Of a stretch of 64,000 nucleotides of DNA, positions 13,701 to 21,668 are shown piece by piece. Under the pieces are notes generated by a model, which searched no databases, was not told the DNA's origin, and worked only from the letters and a program-made list of their open reading frames with translations. The translations under genes were made by a program, and so were the position numbers. The stretch spans positions 16,901,301 through 16,965,300 of the forward strand of contig NW_004955417.1 of the NCBI RefSeq assembly GCF_000276665.1. Reading direction: 5' to 3'. The DNA is from Chinchilla lanigera. Lineage: Eukaryota; Chordata; Mammalia; Rodentia; Chinchillidae. How positions within the stretch are numbered: the first letter of the stretch is position 1; every line of letters starts with the position of its first letter.

Positions 13701-16700
13701 ACCGTGGGCAGTACATTTAAGGGGAAATCTCTGTCATGGCCTGCCATGCTAGAAGAAGAGAACAGAAACTACATGCAGTGTTAAAATTAAGCTTAAAAAC
13801 TGTCAATGTCCAAAGTAACTAACAGCTTGTTAGTAATTTAATGAGCACTTTAGCAACATGTTAATATACATCTGGATAATGTAATGGATGTTAATTATTC
13901 TTTTTTTTTTTTTCGGTACCGGGAATCGAACTCACAACCTTACACTTGCCAGGCAGGCGCTGTGCCGCTGAGCTAAATCCCCAGCCCCTGATGTTAATTA
14001 TTCTTTCATTCCAAAATTAACGTCCTATTTTTAAAATGAGGTGTGATGACAGAAATGCACAGTAGTACTGCAGAAGAAAGGACATGGGAAATATTTAGAT
14101 GTATTTTCTCCCTATGCTTTTGTTTATTTTTTTGGTTTTATCTACCTTTGGTTTTTTTCCCTTTAATTCCAGCTCAAAACATTCTACTGAATTATTTTCT
14201 TTGCTTCATTAATATGACTGTCATGTTTCTCTTAGGTGCCATTAGAAAGCCTTAGAATTTTGCAATGGGATGGAACAATGCAAATAAAAGTAAAATTAAA
14301 AAACTCCTATATGTTCTCACAATTCTATATTCTTATAACCCAAATATAATACTGTTTCCCAATAGGTCAGATGAAATTGTCTGAGCTTCAGGAAATTTCC
14401 GGTTCTCTCGGACAAGCTGTAATTTTAGGAAAAATCAGTAGTGTCCTTGGATTTAATATTTCTTCCATGTCTATTACCAATCCTATACCCAGCCCAAATG
14501 ATTCTGGCTGGATTAAGGTAAGAACATGCAACTGAAAAACATGTATTTTAGCTATTTATAATATGCTTTATTTCTTATTTGAACTCTCTTTTTCTTCTTT
14601 AACACAGTAATTTAGAGGTCAAGGCTTTCTAATTCATTTTTGACTCTTTTATGGCATCATTAAAATGAAAACAATGTAGTTTCAAAAAAATAAACTAGAT
14701 ACTAGAAGTATCTTTTAAAAAACTATGAATTCTGCTATGGTTTGCTTTGTGTTTATAATAATAAACTTGTGTGTTTATAACAGTGTTTCATATGTGTGAT
14801 TTGGAGGAAATATTGGACTGAGACTAATTTGAATGTTGAACCTATTTTTAAATGAACAATACATACATTCCACTCAGCCTGGCTGAGCATTGCTGGGGAT
14901 CGCAGTTTGTCATAGGAAAACCATTCTCTTCCTCCTGTCCCTGCCAGGTGACTGCCCAACCAGTTGCCAGGTCTGCATTTCCTGTTCACTATGTGGCCCT
15001 GGTGTCCTCACTCTCTGTGGTCACCCAGCCAGTGGCGGCACAGCCGGGACAGCCATTTTCTCAGCAACCTTCCATAAAGGCAGTGGATCATGAGGTAAGT
15101 CACAGCTCAGCATTCTCCCTCGGCAAGGAATCGAACTATAAATTCTGAAAAGGGAGCCAGCTTGGCCCATGCCAAGGTGCTGGCAGCCAGGGGATTATGC
15201 CACCCCTTAGACGCTGGACTAACACCGGGTATCCTCTTCTACTGTTTCAAAATGTGTCTTCATTTCTTCATCCTTCTTCATTTAAATGAAGTTGGTGCTC
15301 TTGTGCCCCTATTTGTGAACTCTTTGGGTGAGATAAGGAGCCTCTGTAGATTTTAAATTTGTTATGAGGCATTTACAAGATAATAGTTTAGCTTCTTTTT
15401 TTTTTTTTTTTCTCCCCGGTACTGGGAATCGAACTCACGACCTTGCGCTTGCCAGGCAGGTGCTGTGCCACTGAGCTAAATCCCCAGCCCTAGGTTAGCT
15501 TCCTTTCAGAAGAGCATGGAACAGGACAATGGTTATAATTGTCTGCTATTCTTTTTTTTTTTCCTTCCTAAGGGTAATTGTGTGTCTGTTGGGATCACTC
15601 CACTGACTTTGAAGGCTGTACTAAAGGACTCCAATAATAACCAAATCAGTGGCCTTAGCGGAAATACAACAATTCCATTTAGCAGCTGTTGGGCCAACTA
15701 TACAGACCTTACTCCTCTTAGAACAGGTGAGTGACCTATCTATTTGGGTTTTGTTGTGGCATTTTAATCATGCCCATAATATACTTTGATCATATCCCTC
15801 TCCCTTACTGTCTTCTCCCTTGTTCCCCAATCCCCTTCTTCCTTCAAACAGTCTAAGTGGACTATTGTAGAGCCTCACATATATACCTGTAAGTAGAGAC
15901 AATCACAGTTTTCTCTTAATGAACAAAACATTCTACGACACAGTGGTCAATACAATTGTAGACATCAGGGTATTGTACTGTACATCATTTCAGAAAATAT
16001 TTAAGGTAGCCTATGAAAATAGCTTTAATGTGCAGCATGAAATAGAAATTACAATAAGCAATCAAGAAAATAAAAATAGCTAAGATGAAGCTGTGCATAA
16101 AAAATGATTTATATTTTCTTTTTTACCCATTTGTGTGTTTTTCTAAAGTGCCTTGTTAAGTAGGTATTACATTTCTAGTAAGAGAAGTTGATATATGTAT
16201 TTCAAAGTTTAAGAAAGAAGGGGCTATGTAGGCTCATTAACTTTAATGCCCTAAGCAGGAGTTGAAGTAGAAACTTGACGGTAGTTCTCTGAAAATAAAT
16301 GCCAGGGAAAAACATGAGCATGACCGTGATTCATAGCGCCTATCAGATCCTTAAACCACTAGCTGTGGAGAACTGTCACATGCGCTGAGAGCTAATGTCT
16401 CCCATGAGTTCTCACCAAGGTATCCAATGAACCTGTGCCAAGTGGTGCATTGAACGTCACTACGGTAACTACAACCATAAACTCCACAGTACTGTCCTTA
16501 TGTTCCGTCCATAGTGGTTGGTGGCATTACTCCTTTGGTATAAACCATTTTACTAGGGTCCACATGATATCTCCAAATAACAGAGTTTACTGGTGATAAG
16601 TTACAGAGTATCTAAAAGAATGAAATGAATAAGCTCTGTGAATTTGAAACACGCCTCCATTAATCCGTCAATTCAATATGGGGTCCGTTTAAGACCATTA

Positions 16701-19700
16701 GTAACCTTAACCTCCAAGCAGGTTCTGTGGTAGCACCTTCCACTTCTTACTGCGCTCCTCAAACACGTGTCAGTGTGAATGCACATATAGACGCGCACAC
16801 CACACACACACAAACACAGCAGGTCTGATTAAAAATCACTGTAAAGAGTAAAATAAGAAAAAACTTTTCAACAAAGTCTGACTTTAAAAAGAAAATTATA
16901 TCAGAAGTTAAACTAATTCCAAAAGATTGGCTCGCCTTATTTTTCATTGCTTTGTGCTTTGATATATTCAGTTTGCCTAGGGGCAACCGTGTCTTAACCT
17001 GTTTGCTAAGGATCAGACAACAAAGAATTCCACTTTGTGCTCTTGGGCAATTGCCTAGGAGGTCCTACTGTGTGCTGGTTCTCTCAACAGCCAACATAAT
17101 AATAGGACTGCAATGTTTTTGAGGGAAATGAGGCATCTGACAGGAACACTACCTGAAGAGAAGGTTGTTCACCTCTTCATAAAAGTGGGCCTTTTGGCAA
17201 AGGCCTGACCTTGTGACCAACGCCCTCAAAATATTATTTCCACAGACCAGCAATATAGCTCAGCAGCACAGTGCCTGCCTGGCAAGCGCAAGGTCCCAAG
17301 TTGGATTCCCAAAATATATGTATATACATATATATATATGACTTCCAAATAGCAAGACTCCAAAATAAGCACGATCACTGCAGTGCAAGGCAATGAAGTA
17401 AGCTTTTGACTCGCTCACAGATATCCTCACCATCAGTCACTGCAAGAGAGCCCCTCGCAAATGACACTACAGGCTGACAACACAGCGGCAGCAGGGTCCT
17501 TGTCTACAAACAGCTCCATGAAGAGCAAAGCAGGGCCACTGGGTAGAGGAGATACGGGTTGTGGATTGCATTTTTTCACCAACCTGCTGATGGGCATTTG
17601 GGACCTGCTTATCTAGCAACCTATGTAATGTTTACTGTTTGTTTTGGTTCCTACTGTTACACATGAAAGTAGTTTAAAATCCAGTGGGTTAAAACAACTA
17701 CCGCTCCATCTCTTGACACAACTATTTGGGGTCAGGAATTTGGGCAGGGAAAGCTCACATATGTTCCTTGATAACTGGGGCTTCAGCTGAGATGTTTACT
17801 GGCTGGCCCTGACAGAAATGGCTTGCATGCCAAGGTCCTGATTCTGGAGTTTGTCTGCATTCTTCATTTGTCTTCTATGTGGTTTTTCCAGGAAGCTACT
17901 TTAGGCTTCCTCAAAATATTGCAAGAGGTGAAAGATAAGGTCAATTTTTAAAAATTCTCAATACTTTTTTTGGAGGGGGGTCTTTTTGAGACAAGGTCTC
18001 ACTATGCAGTTCAGGCTGGCTTTCAACTCGCTTTGTAGCCCAGGCTAGCTTCAAACTTGCAGCAATGCTCCTGCCTCAGCCTCCTGAGTGCTGGGATTAC
18101 AGGTGTGCGCCACCATGCCAGGCCAAAAATCCTCAATTCTTTACCCATCAAAAGTGCTAAAAAATAAAGTGCAACTGGCACAAAAATTTATGAGGTTATT
18201 TTCAGTGTGAAATAAATGAAAAACTTAAATACAGCATTACCATGAATTTTCAGTGGCTACATTACCATTGTTGGTACATGCACAAAGGTGGTCAAGAACT
18301 AATTATATTCTCTCCCTGACAAAAAAGGAAGAGTGAAACAGAAATGATTTTTAAAAAACAAAGAAAAAGAGAACAGTAAGAACTTACAAGGCTGTGCAAG
18401 TATTCCAAACCTTGTTCTATGTGGTAACTACAGTTAATGATAGCAGTAGTGCCAGAAGAAGTTATGTCATGGAAAAATACATCAGTTATTCCATATTCAA
18501 AACTGTGGAGGAGAAAATTAAGGGGGTATAGCTCAGGAGTAGAGTGTTTGACTGCAGAATGCAGATTAAAAATTATTTGGATGAGCTCATTGTTATTCAT
18601 CCTATAAACATAGGCTTCTTCAAGATGTTTCTCCAAAATATCTACCTGGAGTAGGAAGTTAGGAAGACTCAATTGTCTAAGTCTCCCAGACTTCAAATAA
18701 ATTTGGAAGATTGTTAAAAATTGTTTAGTCTGAGTGGAGGGTGTTGGGGTTTTGGTTGCACTATTCTTTCAACTCTTCAGTAGTTTGAGGATTTTATAAA
18801 ATGTAAAGTTTTGTATCCACCCTCCATTCCCCTAAGTGGCGCTGAGGTCTCCCCACACTTAGATCAGGTAGGCAGGGAAAGGACTCAGACCCTATACTCT
18901 CACCTGCCTTCCCTGTTGTCCTGTATTTGAAACAGCCTGCTTCCCATTTCTGGGAAAGAACCCTAAGAAGCAGGTACTGCTGCTGCAGAAAGAAAATCTA
19001 CCCAGGTTCCCCTGCATGTGGTTAGTGGGAGGATTGAAACTTTCCTTTTTCTCCACCGTTGTTTGTACTTGAACCAATTTATCTGACTCAGTTTCCCAAA
19101 GTACTTCTTTGGTAAATAGATACCACGTATCTAAATAGATAGATAGTAAATAGATACTACTGGAAAATAACCAAGAAAGTCAACCGATGTGATGCTTCCC
19201 TCCCGCCCCCCGCCCCCAGGAAAAAACTATAAGCTTGAATTTCTCCTGGAAAATGTTGTTCGGGCAGAATCTAGAACTTTCAGCCTGCCAGTGCAGTCTG
19301 TCTCTGGTGGCGGCGGCAGCAGCGCGAGCAGTAGTAACGGAGGCGGCAGCAGCAGCCACAGCAAGGCATCAGCGGTGGGGACATCTGCCCAGATAACGGC
19401 GGTCCTGATTAGCTGTTTGATGGGAAGAGCGTTGCTGTTGGAAATATTCCTGGCTTCAGCTTTTATTCAGAACATCAGTGTGGGTAAGGACAGTTCATTT
19501 TGCATGTAATGTATGTCTCCATGTGTTGTAGTACCAGTGAATGTTTCCTAAGGAATGTGTGTGTGCCCAGCAATTGCGCTTGGCCCTGCAGCCTGAAGAG
19601 CAGAGATAGGATAACCCCACAGGAAATAGTATCCACAGTGCATGTTGTATATGTGAGGCGTGATCAAAATACACAGTTAATGTTTAATTTTTCAAAATGT

Positions 19701-21489
19701 ATTACAGTAAAAGGCACTTTGCTATTAAGTCCCCTCATAATACATCCCCTCTCTTAGAACACACTTATCCCATCATTCTTGTCACTTTCCAGAGCAGTTT
19801 TGGAAGTGGTCTTTCATGAGTTTCTTTTCTTTCATTCATCTCGGTTGATGACAATGTCATCTCTTCAGGTTCCTCAGGTTGACACTTGTTCCACTTCTTT
19901 CTTTCCTTCCAGCTCTGCATCTCCTCATGCTCTGCGCATCCACCGCCAGCCAGACTTGCTGCTTCTTGTGCAGCAGCCTCAGACCATCTTTTCTATTCTC
20001 TTGTTTCTTTTCAGCAGTTAAGATCTCCTCAGCTTTATCATTGCAGTCCAGTCCTCAGCTTTACTGGGGCTTCCTTTCTGGCCAAACTCACAACATTTTA
20101 AATCATTCTTCTAGCCTCTTTGCTCCTGGTTCTCAACATAAATCTGACTAAAAGCCCCCAACGGTAACCATGCCACTGCCTCAACATTCAACTGCCTTGA
20201 AATTTCCTCTGCCAGATTAATTAGTCTGCCACCCTTAATCTCACTCTCAAGCAAAGTCTGTGGACACGAGGAAAATGCAGGCAAGCTTTCTGCCAATTCG
20301 TAACAAACATCATCTGGAGTCCACCAGCCAATGCAGTCCTTGTTCCCAGCAGAAACCTCCCGAGCCTGGTCTTTATCTGCTCGATTTCTATCAGCCTTCT
20401 GCTCTTCTGAACTGTGACCAAAATCTCCCATACAATACAGCCTAAGGCATTTCAGATCTACTCTTTCAGCTGATATCTCTGAACCTTTCCAAACTCTTCC
20501 CACAAGCTATTCTGAAAGGTTCTTGGACCACACGGTCATGTATAGTCACAGCAACAATCCCACTTCTCTGGTACCAAATTCTGTCTTTGTTACTTTTCTC
20601 TCATTGCTGAGACCCAACACCTAAAATTAAGGAAGGGAAGGTTTATTTAGCTCACAGTTTGTGAAGGTTTCAGTCTATATTCAGCTGGCTCCAAGGCAGG
20701 GTGGCATGGCACAGGGGCAACAGTTCAAGGTGGCAGAAGACAGCAAAAGCAGCAAGAGCTAAAGAGGGGAAAGCAAGCCTCTTTTTTTTCCCCTTATAGT
20801 GTAAGGAGGGCCGGTGCAGCACTCCCTCCATCTGGACCTCTTTCTCTGGAGCAGGATGAGGATGTTTACAAAGGGAGACCCTGGCCCCCTGCTGAGTGAC
20901 TTAGTCAAACTTCTAAATTCAAGTTGACACAATGTACCAATCATTACAACTGCCTCCCTGTTCCATTCATTCCCCTGAGGAGTCCTCTCAATTTCAGTGT
21001 TTCCATCAGCCCTACCTTCTGCTATTCATCACATCTACCTCTCCCAGCATCTTTCCAGGGTCTGCTCACATCCCGTTTTTTTGTGTTTTGTTTTGCTTTA
21101 AATCAGCCTTCCTTTCTTCTTTCCCACCCTACAGTGCATTGAAATGTTGGGCTGCTTTATGCCTTTTCAGTCCAACTTAATGTTTTACATTTAAGAAAAT
21201 GGTGAAGCTCTACTAAATAACATGGTAAAGCTTGAGTGTGAAAAATACACACAATATCTTATGTAATCATAATTGGCTCTCTACATGTCCATAAAATAAA
21301 AGGGAAAAAGAAGCACTACTGATTCTAAAATAAAGTTGGTACACTTTGAAATACTTTTAAATATTACTTTTGCTGTATAATATTGAAAGATTTAGAAAGT
21401 TAAAATTAATGGTACATGTTTTCAATCATGCTGTATGTTACAGCTTTTAAAATGTTTTGTGTTGTTTTCCTTTTTCAGGAAGCAACTAA
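1..21489 (+). CDS. PKHD1L1: PKHD1L1 (fibrocystin-L), 3' part: last 13 coding exons
   Basis: The window opens inside the gene. Coding segments at 1-85, 218-295, 714-879, 3473-3705, 3898-4065, 5420-5577, 7539-7674, 11159-11503, 14366-14517, 14948-15094, 15573-15726, 19220-19483 and 21479-21489 join in one frame: 2097 nt, 698 residues plus TAA. All introns are GT-AG. The product matches, from memory, the C-terminus of PKHD1L1, a very large (about 4,240 aa) single-pass membrane protein of the fibrocystin family, known from the coat of hair-cell stereocilia and from immune cells. Visible here: at least seven extracellular N-glycosylation sequons (for example NGS, NKS, NNS, NYT), an RRKR motif at 11422-11433, a Gly/Ser tract at about 19309-19365, and a terminal hydrophobic stretch (AQITAVLISCLMG onwards) followed by almost no cytoplasmic tail. 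No frameshift or premature stop is seen, so the gene looks functional. The G8 and IPT/TIG domains of the family lie upstream, outside the window. Confidence 0.93.
218..295 (+). CDS. PKHD1L1: PKHD1L1 coding exon b
   Basis: 78 nt between a pyrimidine-rich acceptor (TTGCTTCAG) and donor CAG|GTAATT; phase 1 in and out. It encodes AHNMAPRKPHAG through GRLDVS. The intron before it is only 132 bp. Confidence 0.87.
714..879 (+). CDS. PKHD1L1: PKHD1L1 coding exon c
   Basis: 166 nt, acceptor TTTTAG, donor AAG|GTAAAA. Encodes GSTFVGFKNVCSGETN to YIHRPDI and leaves two bases (AG) of a split Ser codon. Strong match to the remembered human segment (NPLNEDLQHPI). An assembly gap follows in the intron. Confidence 0.92.
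978..1077. other. Assembly gap (100 N)
   Basis: Exactly 100 N in a PKHD1L1 intron, the usual placeholder size for a gap of unknown length. Coding continuity between the exons at 714-879 and 3473-3705 is in frame, so no exon needs to be missing. Confidence 0.99.
1078..2340 (+). other. PKHD1L1 intron, no recognised element
   Basis: AT-rich intron sequence. I see no coding similarity or clear repeat. The 93-aa - strand frame at 1916-2197 has no recognisable family features. Confidence 0.5.
2351..2390. repeat. (TATG)n microsatellite
   Basis: Imperfect TATG/TGCA tandem repeat next to an antisense tRNA-derived SINE; probably grew from its tail. Confidence 0.75.
2391..2463 (-). repeat. Old tRNA-derived SINE (ID-like), antisense
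   Basis: The reverse complement has a Pol III A-box-like TAGCTCAGTGGTAGAGC and a B-box-like GGTTCAATTCCC-type segment. It is more diverged than the ID copies elsewhere in the window. Confidence 0.6.
2470..3455 (+). other. PKHD1L1 intron, no recognised element
   Basis: AT-rich intron with no feature I can support. Confidence 0.5.
3473..3705 (+). CDS. PKHD1L1: PKHD1L1 coding exon d
   Basis: 233 nt. The acceptor is TTTTTTCCCAAG; the split Ser codon AG|T is completed, then KVNPSDCVDMVCDAKRKSF to EKAPYK. Donor AAAG|GTTTGT lacks the consensus A at +3 but keeps GT. Contains the sequon NGS. The intron of about 2.6 kb before it carries the first assembly gap and an old tRNA-derived SINE. Confidence 0.93.
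3898..4065 (+). CDS. PKHD1L1: PKHD1L1 coding exon e
   Basis: 168 nt, phase 1 in and out. Acceptor TATTTCTAG, donor AATG|GTAGGT. Encodes GIIRDATCKYIPEWQSYQCF to NGYVDLIN, nearly identical to the remembered human segment. Confidence 0.94.
4297..4383 (+). repeat. ID SINE, sense, with 16-bp target-site duplication
   Basis: GCTGGGGATATAGCTCAG through the GAGTTCGATTC B-box, followed by an A-rich tail. Flanked by a perfect direct repeat TGAAGAAGGAGGGGGA at 4281-4296 and 4384-4399. The intact duplication marks a recent retrotransposition into a PKHD1L1 intron. Confidence 0.93.
4702..4809 (-). repeat. ID SINE, antisense, with 17-bp target-site duplication
   Basis: Poly(T) tail, then the reverse complement of an ID body including GGTACCGGGAACCGAACTC. 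Flanking repeat GGAGACCAGGACTTTTT at 4685-4701 and 4810-4826 is perfect. It lies about 300 bp from the previous ID copy, in opposite orientation. Confidence 0.93.
5420..5577 (+). CDS. PKHD1L1: PKHD1L1 coding exon f
   Basis: 158 nt, ends in phase 0 at donor AAG|GTAAGG. Encodes GPQDHGWCAGYTCQRRLSLF to LNVDHNK; Cys-containing and with sequon NKS. Two recent ID insertions sit in the intron just upstream. Confidence 0.94.
6553..6718 (+). repeat. B1-dID dimeric SINE, sense, 5'-truncated
   Basis: The B1 part (CCTGTAATCCCAGCACTC, GAGGCTGAGGCAG, CGTCTCAAAA) is followed by an A-rich linker and an ID-like part (GGGTTAGGAATGTAGCCCAG). This B1+ID order is typical of B1-dID. Diverged, so old. Confidence 0.65.
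7539..7674 (+). CDS. PKHD1L1: PKHD1L1 coding exon g
   Basis: 136 nt, acceptor TTTTAACAG, donor GCAG|GTATTT. Encodes AVLVGIFYSTLQRLDVYVNN to LKRNLYA; ends in phase 1. Sequon NNS present. Confidence 0.93.
8450..8576 (-). repeat. MIR SINE fragment, antisense
   Basis: Resembles the reverse MIR core: ATGCCTCGGGCTCTGTTTTAAGTGC-like start and a later AAACTGAGG block. Ancient and diverged. Confidence 0.5.
8576..8925 (+). repeat. Old interspersed repeat (MaLR/DNA-element-like)
   Basis: Starts TCTTAGTCTGCTCAGGCTGC and ends with a TTTGGAGGGAGCACAGTTCA-like segment, a pattern I associate with an old mammalian interspersed repeat; I cannot name the family with certainty. The short reading frames inside are not genes. 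Confidence 0.45.
9290..9365 (-). repeat. Old tRNA-derived SINE fragment, antisense
   Basis: AGCTGGGAATTGAACTCAGG followed by a decayed A-box end. Low similarity. Confidence 0.4.
9722..10420 (-). repeat. L1 3' end (3' UTR), antisense
   Basis: A T-rich start (reverse poly(A)), then a block also found at 42.1-42.56 kb and 46.0-46.44 kb (shared strings ATAGGAATTAACAGTGGTTG and GTTGCTCAGATTAC). It ends in L1-like TATTTCACTTATGAGTATGG. Three copies in one orientation identify a lineage L1 3' UTR. Confidence 0.7.
11159..11503 (+). CDS. PKHD1L1: PKHD1L1 coding exon h (contains RRKR motif)
   Basis: 345 nt, the largest coding exon here. Acceptor TTCTTCATAG, donor ACAG|GTATGA. Encodes EQFLPKLNSIIPGENYFD to FLSNDTTG. 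RRKR at 11422-11433, followed by Ser, fits a proprotein-convertase (furin-type) site. The exon is preceded by a 3.5-kb intron with an antisense L1 3' UTR. Confidence 0.93.
11640..12110 (-). repeat. L1 fragment, antisense
   Basis: Includes the characteristic reverse L1 string ATCCATTCATCTGTTGATGG and neighbouring text. It begins about 140 bp after the donor of the PKHD1L1 exon at 11159-11503. Confidence 0.7.
12111..13886 (+). other. PKHD1L1 intron, unassigned and less AT-rich
   Basis: Base composition is less AT-rich than the surrounding intron. Several 60-120 aa frames lie on both strands (for example 12776-13069 and 13326-13688, -) but none shows family features or codon continuity. It could be the body of an unrecognised LTR element or old insertion. 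Confidence 0.35.
13904..13989 (-). repeat. ID SINE, antisense, with 17-bp target-site duplication
   Basis: Poly(T), then GGTACCGGGAATCGAACTC and the rest of the ID body reversed. Perfect flanks GATGTTAATTATTCTTT at 13887-13903 and 13990-14006. Confidence 0.93.
14366..14517 (+). CDS. PKHD1L1: PKHD1L1 coding exon i
   Basis: 152 nt, acceptor TTTCCCAATAG, donor AAG|GTAAGA, phase 0 at its end. Encodes QMKLSELQEISGSLGQAVIL to NDSGWIK. Confidence 0.94.
14948..15094 (+). CDS. PKHD1L1: PKHD1L1 coding exon j
   Basis: 147 nt, phase 0 on both sides, so it could be skipped without a frameshift. Acceptor CCCTGCCAG, donor GAG|GTAAGT (perfect consensus). Encodes VTAQPVARSAFPVHYVALV to KAVDHE. Confidence 0.93.
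15391..15489 (-). repeat. ID SINE, antisense, near-perfect duplication
   Basis: Poly(T) then the reversed ID body. The flanks TAGTTTAGCTTC (from 15384) and TAGGTTAGCTTC (from 15491) differ by one base. It lies about 80 bp upstream of a PKHD1L1 coding exon. Confidence 0.88.
15573..15726 (+). CDS. PKHD1L1: PKHD1L1 coding exon k
   Basis: 154 nt. Acceptor CTTCCTAAG, donor ACAG|GTGAGT. Encodes GNCVSVGITPLTLKAVLKD to ANYTDLTPLRT, with sequons NTT and NYT. An antisense ID SINE ends about 80 bp upstream. Confidence 0.93.
15736..17240 (+). other. PKHD1L1 intron, no recognised element except a CA repeat
   Basis: Intron sequence with a short CA-rich repeat at 16793-16818. No gene supported. Confidence 0.5.
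17243..17325 (+). repeat. ID SINE, sense, degenerate
   Basis: AATATAGCTCAGCAGCACAG and CTGCCTGGCAAGCGCAAGG are intact, but the 5' end and B-box are altered. A TA-rich tail runs to about 17340. Confidence 0.75.
17965..18124 (-). repeat. B1 SINE, antisense
   Basis: GAGACAAGGTCTCACTATGC, TGCCTCAGCCTCCTGAGTGC and TGGGATTACAGGTGTGCGCC are reverse 7SL-derived B1. An internal duplication of the GGCTGG...GTAGCC block is present, as in the other B1 copies here. Confidence 0.88.
18292..18696 (-). other. Unassigned - strand 134-aa reading frame with splice-like borders
   Basis: Frame starting MKSGRLRQLSLPNFLL with coding-like segments (ILEKHLEEAYVYRMNNNELI and SFEYGITDVFFHDITSSG). I recognise no family. 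On the - strand, a TTTTCTCCTCCACAG acceptor-like site abuts 18502 and a GTAAGT donor-like site begins below 18388, so 18388-18502 could be an exon or exon relic. A half tRNA-Cys sequence lies inside the frame, arguing that part of it is insertion. Most likely a chance frame or an old retrocopy in an intron. Confidence 0.2.
18522..18557 (+). pseudogene. tRNA-Cys(GCA) 5' half, pseudogene fragment
   Basis: GGGGGTATAGCTCAGGAG, AGAG and TTGACTGCAG match the acceptor 5' strand, D arm and anticodon arm of mammalian tRNA-Cys (anticodon GCA at 18554-18556). The sequence stops matching just after the anticodon; the T arm is absent. Not a functional tRNA. Confidence 0.55.
19220..19483 (+). CDS. PKHD1L1: PKHD1L1 coding exon l: Gly/Ser tract and transmembrane segment
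   Basis: 264 nt. Acceptor CGCCCCCAG, donor GTGG|GTAAGG. Encodes GKNYKLEFLLENVVRAESRTF, then SVSGGGGSSASSSNGGG and SSSHSKAS, then a hydrophobic run (ITAVLISCLMG, ALLLEIFLASAF) ending in QNISVG. The Gly/Ser run is built from GGC/AGC-type codons and looks longer and more Gly-rich than the Ser-rich human segment I remember. Confidence 0.9.
19653..19870 (-). repeat. Mariner-type DNA transposon fragment (transposase 3' end, antisense)
   Basis: Begins GAGGCGTGATCAAAATAC, like a mariner terminal repeat, then reverse coding for the transposase C-terminus (ACACACTTATCCCATCATTC). The same blocks occur at 39.5-40.0 kb and 62.8-63.1 kb. Confidence 0.6.
19880..20940 (+). repeat. Probable MaLR/retroelement-derived repeat
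   Basis: Continuous non-coding block ending in GTACCAAATTCTGTCTTTGT followed by TTTATTTAGCTCACAGTTTG. The latter half is repeated at 22.97-23.33 kb. It resembles long-terminal/internal parts of old mammalian retroelements; family uncertain. The 130-aa - strand frame at 20111-20503 lies inside and has no supported function. Confidence 0.45.
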
Positions 21490-21590
21490 AGGACTGTTCT
21501 AAATGAAGATGCTGAAAACAAAAATACAAGAATTACTTCATGACCTATTTTGTTGTACTACAATAAAAATTTTAGAGCATTTTCAAGAAA
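21479..21590 (+). CDS. PKHD1L1: PKHD1L1 last exon: 11 coding bases, stop and 3' UTR
   Basis: Acceptor CTTTTTCAG at 21470-21478; then GA AGC AAC TAA completes the Gly codon and adds Ser, Asn and stop (21487-21489). A short 3' UTR follows, with AATAAA at 21562-21567, so the transcript probably ends near 21585-21600. The coding part is so short that it is supported mainly by the splice site, frame and poly(A) signal. Confidence 0.7.
21562..21567 (+). promoter_or_regulatory. PKHD1L1 poly(A) signal
   Basis: AATAAA 73 bases after the PKHD1L1 stop codon. A T-rich stretch follows at 21597-21608, where an antisense ID SINE begins. Confidence 0.7.
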
Positions 21591-21602
21591 ATATTCTATT
21601 TT

Positions 21603-21668
21603 ATTTTTTGTACCAGGACCTTGTGCTTGCCAGGCAGGCACTGTGCCACAGAGCTATATCCCTGGCCC
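21603..21668 (-). repeat. ID SINE, antisense, directly after the PKHD1L1 poly(A) site
   Basis: GTACCAGGACCTTGTGCTTG, CCAGGCAGGCACTGTGCC and AGAGCTATATCCCTGGCCC are a reversed ID body. No clean duplication. It starts about 35 bases after AATAAA, so its T-rich end may serve as downstream element. Confidence 0.8.

Noticed and set aside
20111..20503. 130-aa - strand frame
   Set aside because: Lies inside a repeat-like block, no family features, no start context or splice support.
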